A stretch of 64,000 nt of DNA from Seriola aureovittata (Eukaryota; Chordata; Actinopteri; Carangiformes; Carangidae). Shown piece by piece: positions 49,673 through 62,100 of the stretch. A program made the position numbers and the translations under genes. Each line of letters begins with the position of its first letter. Position 1 is the first letter of the stretch. The stretch lies in NCBI RefSeq assembly GCF_021018895.1, contig NC_079377.1:20555001-20619000 (forward strand), written 5' to 3'. A model generated the notes under the pieces. The model saw nothing but the letters and a program-made list of their open reading frames with translations, was not told the origin of the DNA and searched no databases.

Positions 49673-52306
49673 CCAGATGATTGTATCGTCACATGCATAG
49701 ACACACACACACAGATGGCTACAGAGTCACACCAAAAGCTGCTGGCCCAGAACCATCCTGTTTTTGTCACTGTTCCTCTAGTTGTTTTCTCACTGAGGTG
49801 GATATACAGACCTCAAACTGCATTCACAAAAGCTCTGAAGCAAAGCAGTGTTCTGGATCAAGATCGGAAATGTAGTCGTCCTGGCTCTCCGGTTTCTGTT
49901 CGCCCAGTACAGTTAATGTACTGTGCAGGGATTTGTCTCTGTGCCATTGGTGCAGTGACATTGATAACTTGCATAGTTGTTGCACAGTAGTTAATAACAC
50001 AGAGTGGTGGTATGGGACAAAACCAGATGTGTAATTGCATTCTGAAGTCATTTTAAATACAGTCACAGGTATTCAGGCAGAGTGCTATTAAGTTTACCTT
50101 CTGTGTTTATATTAGAGAAGAATAATAAGCTTTAACACCCTTCCTTTTAGAAAGTGCACAACTGATTCTGTATTTCACTATAATTTATATCATATGCATA
50201 TTAGACAAATATTTTATAATCATTCCTCTGTAAAACCTGCCAGACCTGATATGTCTGTCTCCTGCTTAAAGCGCTTAATGTATTTTAACTATGTAAACAA
50301 GCGACTTAGCCAATGTGGTTCACGTTATCTTGAGCCAGGGTGTAACCAGCTATTAAAATTACACTTGAACCATGTTCATAAAGTTAAATGCAAGGTCCTG
50401 TGGCTCGTATTTGCTCCTTTATTAACTAAATGATTAACTAAGTGTCTGCAGGGATGTAGATGTTGCTTTGGAAACTGTTTGCTGTGCAGACTGAATGGTT
50501 GTGACACCTCTCTGCAGGGTGGGCCAACAACAAAAGAATTAATGGTGTGACAGGTGAAGAAGTCCATGCCCCCCCTCCACCCTCAGAGACACTTTTACAG
50601 CACTATGTTGCTGCATTTGACCTGGAAAACCTCCACTCAGCAGGTCGAACTTTCCTGAAGTACAGGAGCTGCTACTGTCAATCACCAGGGTCTGATTCAT
50701 GAAATCTGACAGATCCTCTTTAAACTCAATAAATGCCTCTGTGAAAACAACTTAGGGTCACCAATTAATGTGAACCTTTTCATATTTGAAAAGTCAATTC
50801 TCTTGCATTTCACCAACAAACAAGAGTAAACATGAAGCAGTATGTTACTACACTTCAACTGGATATTTGGAAAGCGTTTAGCGTTGACCTGTTCGCCTCC
50901 TGGTGCAGTGCGTTTGTAATGGCCGAGCTGTGTAGCTGTTAAGACTGACATTTCTAAGAAAACAGGCTGCAGGTTTGTCCCTTCATCACTGTGACAAAAA
51001 GTATTATTGAATCATTCTCTTTTTAACTCAGTTCTCATACTGATTAACAGATGTTTTGATGTGTTGACCTTTTACTTCCTAGGAGAGAATGATAAAATGA
51101 CTGTGTTTATTTTTTTTAAAGAGAGATCTGCTTTCTATGTTTTACAAAAGAGACCTGGACTGTGTGCTCATTGGATTGTGACCGGTGCAGGTTACTGAAG
51201 TTGAAGTGCTTTGACTTGAGCTTGGTGTCGCTGATATTTTTACATTTTCCAATGGATTTGGAAGATGTTCACCAGAACAAGTTAGTTAACCAACAGAGGA
51301 AGAGATAATCTTTCATCTGAAGTGAAAAAGGTTTTCACATGACAGTAGTTAATATGATAATTGTGAAATGCGAGTCAAGAACGAGGCATTAATTAAGAAG
51401 TTTGTCATGGCCGAATTCATTGGTTATCTTAAAGGTCAGAGAGGCATGCTTGTGATTGGACAGTCACCTGTTTGAAACCTCCAATCTCTTGGAAAAATCT
51501 CATCGAAGGAAGTGAATACCCAACTACTGTTTTAGTGATCGCCCCAGGCCTTAACATCCGCACTCATTGGAGTTGTTCACTGGCTTTTAGCAGAGGGCTG
51601 TGCTTGTACTCGGATGCCCCCAGGATAACCAGATTGTAATTGCACCAGAAAGTTCAGCAGGCAAGTTTTCCAACTTATCTGATTCCATGACAGGAGGTGA
51701 CTAGGATCCTTTGCACTATGGTGCTTTTATACTTCTTGTAAACAGTTCAGTTAGAAATCTGTAATTTATTACTAAGTATATGGGTTTTTTAAAAGTGGCT
51801 TGATAGTTGATATTGGATTTTTGTTGATAGTATCAGTAAGCAGAGAGTAAGTGGGTTAATCCTTGAACATGAACTTGTGACCTGAGGTGACTCGACTCTA
51901 CGAAGAGGACCACTACACCCACATGACCTCTGACCTTATGTAAGACAGTCTGTCAGATAAGTCGCCTGCCAGTAGTTAAGCTCACAAGACTACTGTCACA
52001 CCAGATCAACGATAGATGGTACAAAAGCGCCTGTCGGAGCTGTAAAGGATGAACATTAATTCAGTTCAGACAAAATTGAAAGTACTGTAAGCAAACAAGC
52101 TCAGAATGAAATCAAGTGGTACACTTTTATTTATTTATTTTTTTAGTTGCAGGTTTCCAGCTCAAGCTGAGTGGGATGATTAGCATGGTGAGCTGCTACT
52201 GCTGAGGTTGTTACTGTTTGTTTGTTCATGGCCAGAGAGAGGAGAGAGTGAAATGCCACACTGATCCTCCACTGAGCTGGCCATATGCTGAGTATATGAC
52301 ACACAG

Positions 52307-52357
<51 letters not shown>

Positions 52358-55145
52358 GCCTACTAGAGGTGTTAATGATGGATATGAGCTAAGTTTCTCC
52401 ATTACTGTGTAGTAGAGACCTACATCGAGCCAGTGCTGATCTGGGAATACAGCACATGGAAAGTAACAACTCCTATATCCAACAGTCCTGAAATGTGCTT
52501 CTCTGCATTAAGTCAATTCTCATTATGTTAAAATTTCATAAGCAGGGCTGAGTATCACAGCTGAATATTTTTTCTGGTACTCAACAAGATGTGTCCATAA
52601 CTCGACCTATCAAATACTGTTAAGCATGGGTGGATTATGAGACAACGGGCCCCTGGGCACAGACATGTAAACGCCCCCCCACCACCACAACCACATAGGA
52701 GCAAGACCCACAGACTGAAGGAGACTGAAAATGCTGCATGTAGTCACTTAATTCTGTGTCTCCGTGTCATTTCCCCCCCCCCCCTCTTTCAACTACACAC
52801 ACTGTGCGCCTCTTTGTGGTCATTCTGTGTCTCTTTGTAGTTGTTTTGTGTCGCTTTGTAGTCGTTCGCTTGACTTCCCAGCAAGAAATGTTTACAGTAA
52901 CTTCAAAGAGAGGCTGTGGACCAGGAGCCCTTAACTCATTGGGCCCCAGGGCCAGTTCCCCCGAAGACCCGTTCATTAATCCATTCATGCTGCTGAGCAC
53001 CAGAATTTTGCATGAATTGTTTGCTCATATTGACATATTGTCTTCTCAGATGAGACAGTCTCTAACTTGAATCATAATTGGGAATATTTTAAGTTCTGTT
53101 TGTGTTGAATATTTGAGAACTTTGTCTTCCTTAGTTAAATGGAGAAGGATGTGTTTATTTCTTAAAATATTATGTAGAAAAACATTTTTCCGATCCTGAA
53201 ATTCAGTTGTTGTATTGGTACATGCATCAGCCCCTATTCCCCAGTACATACAGTGCATCATTGGCTTTGTCGCCTTAATCACCCTTCCTCTGTGTCACCA
53301 GCACCAAGTCAGTCACTTTGTCTCAACATGTAACAGTCAGGGACCCAGGCTGTGTTCATGTAGTGGTGATGACCTTAGTTATTCATTTATGTGACATTTT
53401 AGCTGACGGGTTCAAAGTTCTCACCTAGAATAAATTAGAGTTAGAGCGATAAACTTTTGCGTTTTGTTTTCCCATCTATTAAATCTAACTATTAAAAACA
53501 GCTTTCTATGAAGTGGTTTCTGTGTTTGATCATTTGGTAGATCATTATTTGTTCAGCCACTGATTCGTCACTGAATGGAAATGTCAGGGAATGATGGATT
53601 GCACTGCTTTGCTGTGGCATTTTCAGTATTGTTCTTACATTTCATTCATTCATTTTGTCCATGAATCACACAAGAGAACTAATTAGATTTGATGGACTTG
53701 AGCATTTTGTGAATCGCACTGGTTGACACAAAAAGTTGAGCTTGATTGATCGTGAAAGTTTGTGAAAATGTTTCCTTGTTGTTTCCTTGTTGTTTCCTGA
53801 TTAGCCCAGACGAGCGTCACACAGCATCATTTGTTTTCTTCTGCTCGCTCAGGCCTCTGAAACGTCTTTCAGCGTGAGTTTGTTTGTGCTTGAATACGTT
53901 TGCCTGCCTCGGCACTGGATGTCAGAGAGGAATTCAGGCTGTTGCTCAAGGGCACTTCAGTATAGCAGGCCTTTTGGGGGACTGATCACACCAAACAGCT
54001 TGCTTCAGTCAGTCAGTCAGTCACAACAACCAGTCAGTCAAGTCGAGTCAGGCTGTGTGTTGTTGCCACTAACAGTGGCACTGAGCTCTATGAGTCATCT
54101 CAGACTGAAGACACACTGTCTGTGCTCTCCTCTCGGCTTCTCTCTTCTTCTTTTCTCTTTGCGTCTCTTTGTCCGTCCCCCCTCCCACCACAGCTTTGTT
54201 TTGGAGTGGGCCGGCCTCTGTCGTTCGTCCTCTGCCTCAGTTCTTCTTCACTTGATTTTCTTCTTGAACAGAGGAAACAGTTCTTGTCCTCTTGTTCGAC
54301 AAAACTAAAAATCCGTCTTCATTGTGTGTAACGTTATTGATTAATATTTGATAGTGCGGTTGTTCTTTCTGTGGTTACCCTTGAGTTCTTGACTTTATTT
54401 AGTCTCCTCCTCGCTGTTGTGTTTCTGCAGTGCACTTGTGTGGGCAGAACTCCTGGGTCTTGTTTTTGAAGTTGAATTTCTGTTTGTGCCACTTTTTTTT
54501 TTTTCTTTCACCCTTCAGCTATAAGGGCGATCACTGCTCGTGCTGACGAGGCAGCTCAGTTAGCACATTATCACTGCATCAGAAGCATGGAAAACTTCAA
54601 TGCAATTTTATGTACGTCTCATTTTGAGTTTTTAGAAATTAATTGTGCCTAGTTAGGAACATTTTTATACATGCAATGTATTTAGAGAAAACACTTCACT
54701 TTTTTATATACTGTAATCTGTGAATATCATCCTGTTATTCTCTGTCCTGATGTGACTATATCAAAAATGGAAATTCCACCAGTGACAGAGGCTTGATGGA
54801 TGTTATCATAAAGACCCTTATATCGACCCTCTAGCATTTGACAACTTCCCCCTAAAGTGAACCGACCAGAATGTAAAATGTCATGGTTTCCCTCACTGAT
54901 GTTGGGTAAATATGCTGGTGAGGCTGCAGCCAGGATCAGGGTAGATGGGGGTGTTTCTGTCAGCTGCTTCCTTGAGACTAGAAGAAGAAGAAATTAGAGC
55001 TGTTGTGTCAGAGACTTGACAAATTACTTCCAAGCTGTTAATGGTATTGAAACTCTTTGTTTTGTCTCTCATGTTGAAATTCTTATCAGTTAACTAGAGG
55101 CACCTTTTTCCCTTTGTTTCTTTCACATACACACTCTCACACACG

Positions 55146-55179
<34 letters not shown>

Positions 55180-56533
55180 CCCTCTCATTTTCTCACACAT
55201 GCTTAATGCAATGTCACACACAGTCATACTTGCACACTCTTGGCCTGGGAGAAGTGAGCAATTCATGTGTCCTCTGAAAAACCATCTTTTATTCATGCGT
55301 ACTTCATATAGAATTCCTCTCCCGACCAGTTCTGCTGCTAAAGGTAAACACGCTGTGCTATTTATAGAAAATCTGCCTCTGCATTCTGCAAAAAACAACT
55401 TTCGATAAAAATCAGCTTTTCAGGAATACAGGAAAAACTGTGTTGAGGTCCAGACATCCCTCTGTCACCCTGCCTTAAAACTGGCTGCAAGCAACATATT
55501 GGATCATCGTGTTTTGTTAGTTTTTTTTTCCTGGTTGGATCAGGAACGTGAAGGTGAAGCACTCGTGACAAAATGTCATGACTCATGTAATTTTGCATCA
55601 GGGTCTAAACTGGAGAAAGGATTAGGGATTGTGTGTCTGACAATTGGATTAAAGGTAATCGTGCAACAGTTCCAAATGGGATCCAGCCGCTCTGAAATGT
55701 CTTTAAAGTATTAGTTACAACTTTCCCATCATGCCTGCTGTTTCTCCATTGCACTTGTCTCCATCATCGCTGTATGACCTTTACCGCGAGGGGCTGCCGT
55801 TGAATGGGGGGGGGGGGGGAGATTATGGTGCAGGTCCACGAGTTTGAAGGTTTATCAAACACCAATATACTGTACAGTATAATCTTTTTTTTTTCACACA
55901 TGGAGTCGGTGCAGCTCAAGTCTGCCTCAAAGTTGCATGAACAACATTGCTAAGAAATAACCGTTGTTTCAAAGGCGCCACTCACCCATTCTCTCTCTTC
56001 TCTCCCTCCTTCAGGCTCGTAATGTTAACACAGGAGAGCTGGCTGCTATCAAAGTCATCAAACTGGAACCGGGTGAGTTATCTCATCTTTCTCTCTTTTC
56101 CTTTATCTCCCTGCTTTTTGCTATATCTCCTTCTCAATCTCTTTTTCAGCCTGTGTTCCTCAATTTTTCTCTCTCCGTTTTTTCCTTTAGCCTTTTTCCT
56201 TCATGGGACTCTTTTCCACACTCCCCCCCTGTTCACTCCCTCTCTCACCCTACACTTATAGATCCTTTCCTTCTATCATTGTCCCATGCATTATTTTTCC
56301 CTTTCCTCCCCCTCTGCTGGTTTCCATCATCTGTTCCGCCACTGAAAAAAGGAAAACAAACAAAAAAATCCGTCAGAAGTTACAGGAAGTGTGGAAATTT
56401 ATCATCACGCCGCTGCTAAATAATTAAGGTCTTTAATGTGGAATTTAAAGAAGGAAAATATGTAGAAACCCGCTCTGCTGCCCTCCATCCTTTTACACTG
56501 GCTTCCATGAGTCTGCCCCGCATCATTTAGCCA

Positions 56534-56600
<67 letters not shown>

Positions 56601-56947
56601 ACTCAAACACAAATCCACTTCTCCATCGTTCTGTTACTTTGTATTGCTTTGTAAATAATAATGACCACATCAAGCACTTAGATACTAGATTATCATTGTA
56701 ATCTATTGTTGTAATAGTGTGTGTGTGTACACACATGTGTTTTCTCTCCAGGTGAGGACTTTGCTGTCGTCCAGCAGGAGATTATAATGATGAAGGACTG
56801 TAAACACTCCAACATTGTTGCCTATTTTGGCAGTTATCTCCGGTAAGTGTGTGTGTGTGTGTGTGTGAGTGTTAGATGTAACAATATTTAGTTATGGTTG
56901 TCATCAATGGGCATGTTGTTGATATTAAAGAACATTGCATTACTCTG

Positions 56948-56991
<44 letters not shown>

Positions 56992-59080
56992 AAATAATAG
57001 ACAGATGGAAAAAAGAAATTAGAAATTAGTTGTGTGAGACATTGTGTGTATGTGTAAAGGTATACTGACAAAATATTCTGTGTGTGTGAAGGAGAGATAA
57101 GTTATGGATCAGTATGGAGTACTGTGGAGGAGGTTCTCTGCAGGACATCTATCACGGTAACAACATGCACTCAAACACACACACACACATTTTGATAACT
57201 GTTGTTTTTTTATATTTAGTTTTATATCATTCTCACTTTTTAATATTCCTTCGTCTCTCTCTTTCTTTCTCGATGTTTGTCTGTCTCTTCCTTCTTTCAC
57301 TCCTCCAGTAACCGGGCCCTTGTCAGAGTCACAGATAGCCTACATGTCACGGGAGACCCTGCAGGTAACGTATACAGTGTGGTTATTATATCAGTCTATG
57401 TGTCTATTTGAATAGAAGAGGGGGATAATAACCAGCTGGAGCTGCTTCACATTCTCTCTCCGTGAAATGATGAGCATAGACACCAAAATCATGAATGATT
57501 GGAAGTGTTCATTGGCTCTTCTGCTTAATCCTCATGGTTTATCAATAAATAAATGACATCGGGAAACTTAGTTGAGTTATTTATCAATTTTCTCATGATC
57601 AAACTGTGCTCCACATACGCATTTTAAAATTGTGATTCTGTTTTCAGGGTTTATACTATCTACACAATAAAGGCAAAATGCACAGAGACATCAAGGTGAG
57701 TTTGGAGAAAACGTATGTATGGAATATGCATGTTATAAAATGAAGAGCAAGATCAAACCTTTTTACAGTTTTGTCAAATACACGGCAACTACTGAAATAG
57801 CTTTATATTGAAATCAACTCCTCTTGAGAAGCTGTGAAAATTGTCATAGAGCCACTTTACAGTTTGTACATTTTTAGTGATAAAAAGTGAAAGAAAATAA
57901 GAATTGAACCCCAAACACAGCTGATGGGGTTAGTGGCAGGGGAAATGATTATTGAATCATAGCTGCAGGATGCACTGATCAATGATAAATCACTTTGCAA
58001 CAAACCCGCACAGCTGAATGTTGCTTCTCAAGTTCATTTGAATTGACCTGAAGTTGTGATTTCTGGTGTTGTTTCCTGATGCATGGCGTGTTTGTCTCTG
58101 ACAGGGAGCCAACATCCTCCTGACAGACAACGGCTACGTTAAACTAGGTAAGAGGAACATGCAAAGCCTCTGCAATTTCCCTCTGCTTCAAAAGCGTGAA
58201 TCTGAATGGCCTCATTTACTGGCTTGGTTTTCTTTTCTCTCTCCTCTGTCTCCCCTGCTCCCTCCTTCATATAATCATTGCTGTTCCTACTCTCATACTT
58301 TTTTTTATTTTTTATTTCTTGCTCACATTCTTTCTTCATTCTTTATTCCCTTTTCAATTCTTTCACTCCTTCCCTTCTATTAATCTCTATTTCGTTCTTC
58401 TTTCTAATTCCCTTTCCCCCTTTTTTTCCTCTCCTCTCCCTTTTTCTCTCTGCAGCTGACTTTGGTGTATCAGCCCAGATCACAGCAACTCTTGCCAAGA
58501 GGAAGTCATTCATTGGAACTCCTTACTGGTGAGTCGTGCTTGTTTTTCTCTGTCATCTGCATGTGGATAAACATGCTGACAAAGTAAATGTGTAAAATCC
58601 AACTTCCTACTGCATGTGAGAGGCCTCGAAGCAGCTGGGGATAGGGCGGGAATTTGATAAACTGTCTTACATCAGGCAGTATCAAGGAATTTGTCTAATG
58701 GCTCAGGCTAGAGGAACAAGCCAGAATGTCTCATCTAACATGTTTCATGCATTTATCGCATTAGCTGATGTTTGCTGTAGTGAATCCAGATTATTCACCT
58801 CCTCACAAAACCTTAACAAACCAGGAATGAATAGTATTCTTGGGCTCTAGAGAAACTCAGACAGACGAAGGGTCATGGAGACGTCAAGAGGGTTGTAGAT
58901 CAAGGTCATGGTGGCGTCTCCCTCTGTGCTGCTGCAGGGAAACACTGGAGAAAAAAAAAATCTAATGCAGTTCTTGTGTTTAGCTGTTTAATTAACCTGA
59001 TTTTGTGAAGAAAAAAAATTAACACACATTTTACTCCCGTTCTTTCCCTCTTGTTTTTTTTCATGCCCTCCTTCTGTCTC

Positions 59081-59114
<34 letters not shown>

Positions 59115-62100
59115 GCTCTCACTCTCGCTCTCTCTCGCTCTCTCTCGCTCTCTCTGTGTAGGATGGCTCCGGAGGTTGCAGCAGTGGAGAGGAAAGGAGG
59201 TTACAACCAGCTGTGTGATATCTGGGCTGTGGGCATTACTGCAATAGAGCTGGCTGAACTACAACCACCCATGTTTGACTTGCACCCCATGAGGTAGAGA
59301 AGTGTGTCTTTGTGCATTATACATATGGTGTGAATATGAAAAATTCAATTCTTACCTCACTCACTGATTGGAGCAGAAAAGCCCCATCTGTGTTTATAGC
59401 ACTGATGCCTGACTTCTCAAAGGTATCTCCTGATTTTATATTAGTTTGATTTAATCAGTCATATGTAACTTTTTCAGAACCTACAACAGATGTTTTGTAA
59501 GATGTTGTCATTATAATTGCGTGCTGTGCAAGAGGCTCTTTCACCACTGTTTAACATTACGCCACTGTAGTCAAGTCTTGAGGATTAATCCTTGTCTTTC
59601 TCTCTTTCCCCACAGGGCTCTGTTCCTAATGACCAAGAGTAATTTCCAGCCTCCTAAGTTGAAAGATAAACTCAAATGGTGAGAGCCCACCCTGTCCCTT
59701 CACCCACTGAGACACATTTACTGTAGACGCATAAACCCTACTGTTGATGTTACCCAGTTTTATCAAATCTGTGTCTCACTTGTTTCAAGGCTGGAATATG
59801 AACTCTTTCTCTTTTTCTCTGTCGTCCTCTCTCTGCTGGACAAACAGGACAAATAACTTCCACCATTTTGTCAAACTCGCCCTGACCAAGAACCCAAAGA
59901 AGAGGCCCACGGCTGAGAAACTCCTGCAGGTGAGCAATAAAACAGCATATTTATAAAAAACACAAGTGGTCCAGCTCTCTGAAGTTACCCATCCCAGCTG
60001 AACTGGGATTAGGGATACAAACTGCAGCATAGACCATTCCTACATTAAAGTGTGTCATCCTATTGGTTTGTTTACATGTATGCAGACTTTTTAAAAGCAT
60101 TAATTGCTACAGTTGTACATTATATATAAAATATAAGCAAATCCCTGTTTCATAGGTCGGTACATCTCATCTGATGTACTGTTTTTCAGGTGTATGTCTC
60201 TGATACTAAAAATATACAGTTTATTAAATAAACTTGACCAACCAGACCCATCAAACATCCGTCACAGCTTCTCACACTTCAATGCTTGAATATTTTGGGG
60301 TTATTTAATTGTTAGTCATTGCTGATTGGTCATTTAAAGACATCGCTCTGATTGGCTCCCTCTCCTCTCGGTCCTCCAGCACCCTTTTGTGTCGCAGCCT
60401 CTCAGCAGGACGCTGGCAATCGAGCTGCTGGACAAAGCCAACAACCCCGACCACAGCACCTACAACGACTTTGATGATGACGACCCTGAACCCGAGGTAA
60501 CCTTTGGCCTTCTCTTTGAGGTTTTGATTTCCAAAATAAGTGTCATCAAGCTTGCAGCCAGGCCATCAGAGAAATGATTATGTTTTGCTGGATCTCGCTT
60601 CTTTTCTTTCCCTTTCAAATGGTGTCCTTCTGTCTCCTCATTTGTTCTTCTTCATTAAATTCCTGCGCCATCCACCCTCGCTCTCCTCAGCCGCAGTCCC
60701 TCCTCTCCCTGGCACATGTGACTCATCTTTCTGCTCTTTGTCCCCTACTCCCTCTTTCCTCTCCTTATTTCGCCCTGTGCGCTTCTCCTTCCACCCTTCT
60801 TCTCCTGTTTCATTTCACTCTTCTTGGCTTCTGTCTTCTCTTTCCTTCTGCTCCTCTTCTTCCGCTTTCCTCTTCCTGCTTGTAGCACTTCTCCTTTCTC
60901 CTTACTTTTCTCTTTCTCCCTCTTTCTCCCTCTCTTTTTTCCCCCCTGTCGTCTTGTCTCCATTCCCCGATCCTCGACCTCCTCCTCAGTTTAAGTACAG
61001 GGGTCATTTCCTACCCATAAGCCCCGGTGCTCGACGTGCACCCCGTTTTGCGGCCCGTAGGAAGGTACAACACAAACCAGACTTGTCAGTTGTGTTTTTA
61101 CGTGGAGGAGGACGACCACAGAATTGAATGAACTGAACGTGGATTTCCATTCAACTGAGCGTCTACTGGTGTTGTCATGGAAACTGACATTGGCATGTGA
61201 GGTTCAGACTGTTGATGGATTGCCATGGCGTGTAATTAGTTCAACATACCAGTGAGCACTTGTATTTAACGTTCATGCCTTTCTGCTGACATGCACATCA
61301 GCTGGTGGGGTTGTTTTTATGGAATCATATGATCATAGTTTCAGTTTCCTCAATTAACAATTATGTAATATTGTCAGTTATGCCAGCAATAATTAGTCAA
61401 GTAATTAATTTGTTGATTAATCAGCAACTATTTTGCTAAAAGAATAATTGTTTTAATCATTTTTTAAGCAAAAACATCAAACATTTGCTGTTTCTAGCTT
61501 CTCACATGCGAAGATTTGATGCTTGACTTTGTCACACATGATAATAAACTGAATATCTTCAGGTTGGACTGTTGGTCAGACACGACACTTCACCCCAGTG
61601 TGTGACAGTGTGTCTTTTACTGGACAAAACCATTAATCATTAGTCAAAAAAGTGTCTGCAGATTAAATGATAATGAGAATAATCATTATTTGCAGCCCTG
61701 TTGTTAGTTCTGAAACGTCTTGACATGTCTTCAAAGGTTAAAAGTCATGATGTTGATAGAAAGTTACACAGTAGATATTATGATTTTTAGCCAAAACTGT
61801 ATCGAGCGTTAATTGCATAAACAAAACTAGATAGATAAGGTTTAGACAAAATGAATGGCATACAGTATATAGTGGGGTTTTAGTGTTTTTACTGGTATTT
61901 ATTTTAATAATTTGTAAGTGTAATGAATACTACAACTTTTTAAATGACACAAAACTATGCTCACTTCCATGACATCATTATTTAGATTCTTCGGCAGCCA
62001 TATTGGCTACACCACAGCAGATCAAGAAGTAACATCACCGTAGATCAGCTCAGTTCATTCTAGTTCTGTGGCAGCAGCTGGGCGATACAGAAATGTCTAG

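Larger units (their letters stand above)
45313..56014 (+). other. map4k3: map4k3 intron 1 (10.7 kb)
   Basis: No credible exon. It holds a GA run at 46918-46946, a tRNA-like SINE head at about 47690-47765, CA/GT arrays at 49529-49580, 49637-49669 and 52311-52354, a dispersed repeat at 52623-52945, a CAGT run near 54005-54040, a CT run at 55149-55175 and a poly-G run at 55807-55819. The first kilobase is CpG-richer and may contain regulatory sequence. Confidence 0.8.

Noticed and set aside
49472..49990. 172-codon plus-strand frame in map4k3 intron 1
   Set aside because: Spans facing GT and CA arrays, and the remainder has no recognisable protein features.
51850..51935. Second tRNA-like SINE on the minus strand (gtgtagtggtc ... 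agttcatgttc)
   Set aside because: Only weak resemblance to pol III boxes; not enough to annotate.
55947..56419. 104- and 151-codon frames around map4k3 exon 2
   Set aside because: Only 56015-56072 is exon; the rest is intronic pyrimidine-rich sequence read through.
60540..61127. 195-codon plus-strand frame considered as one gene
   Set aside because: Most of it is the pyrimidine-rich tract translated as Ser/Leu/Phe/Pro. Only the last part with splice sites (60990-61064) is kept as a candidate exon.
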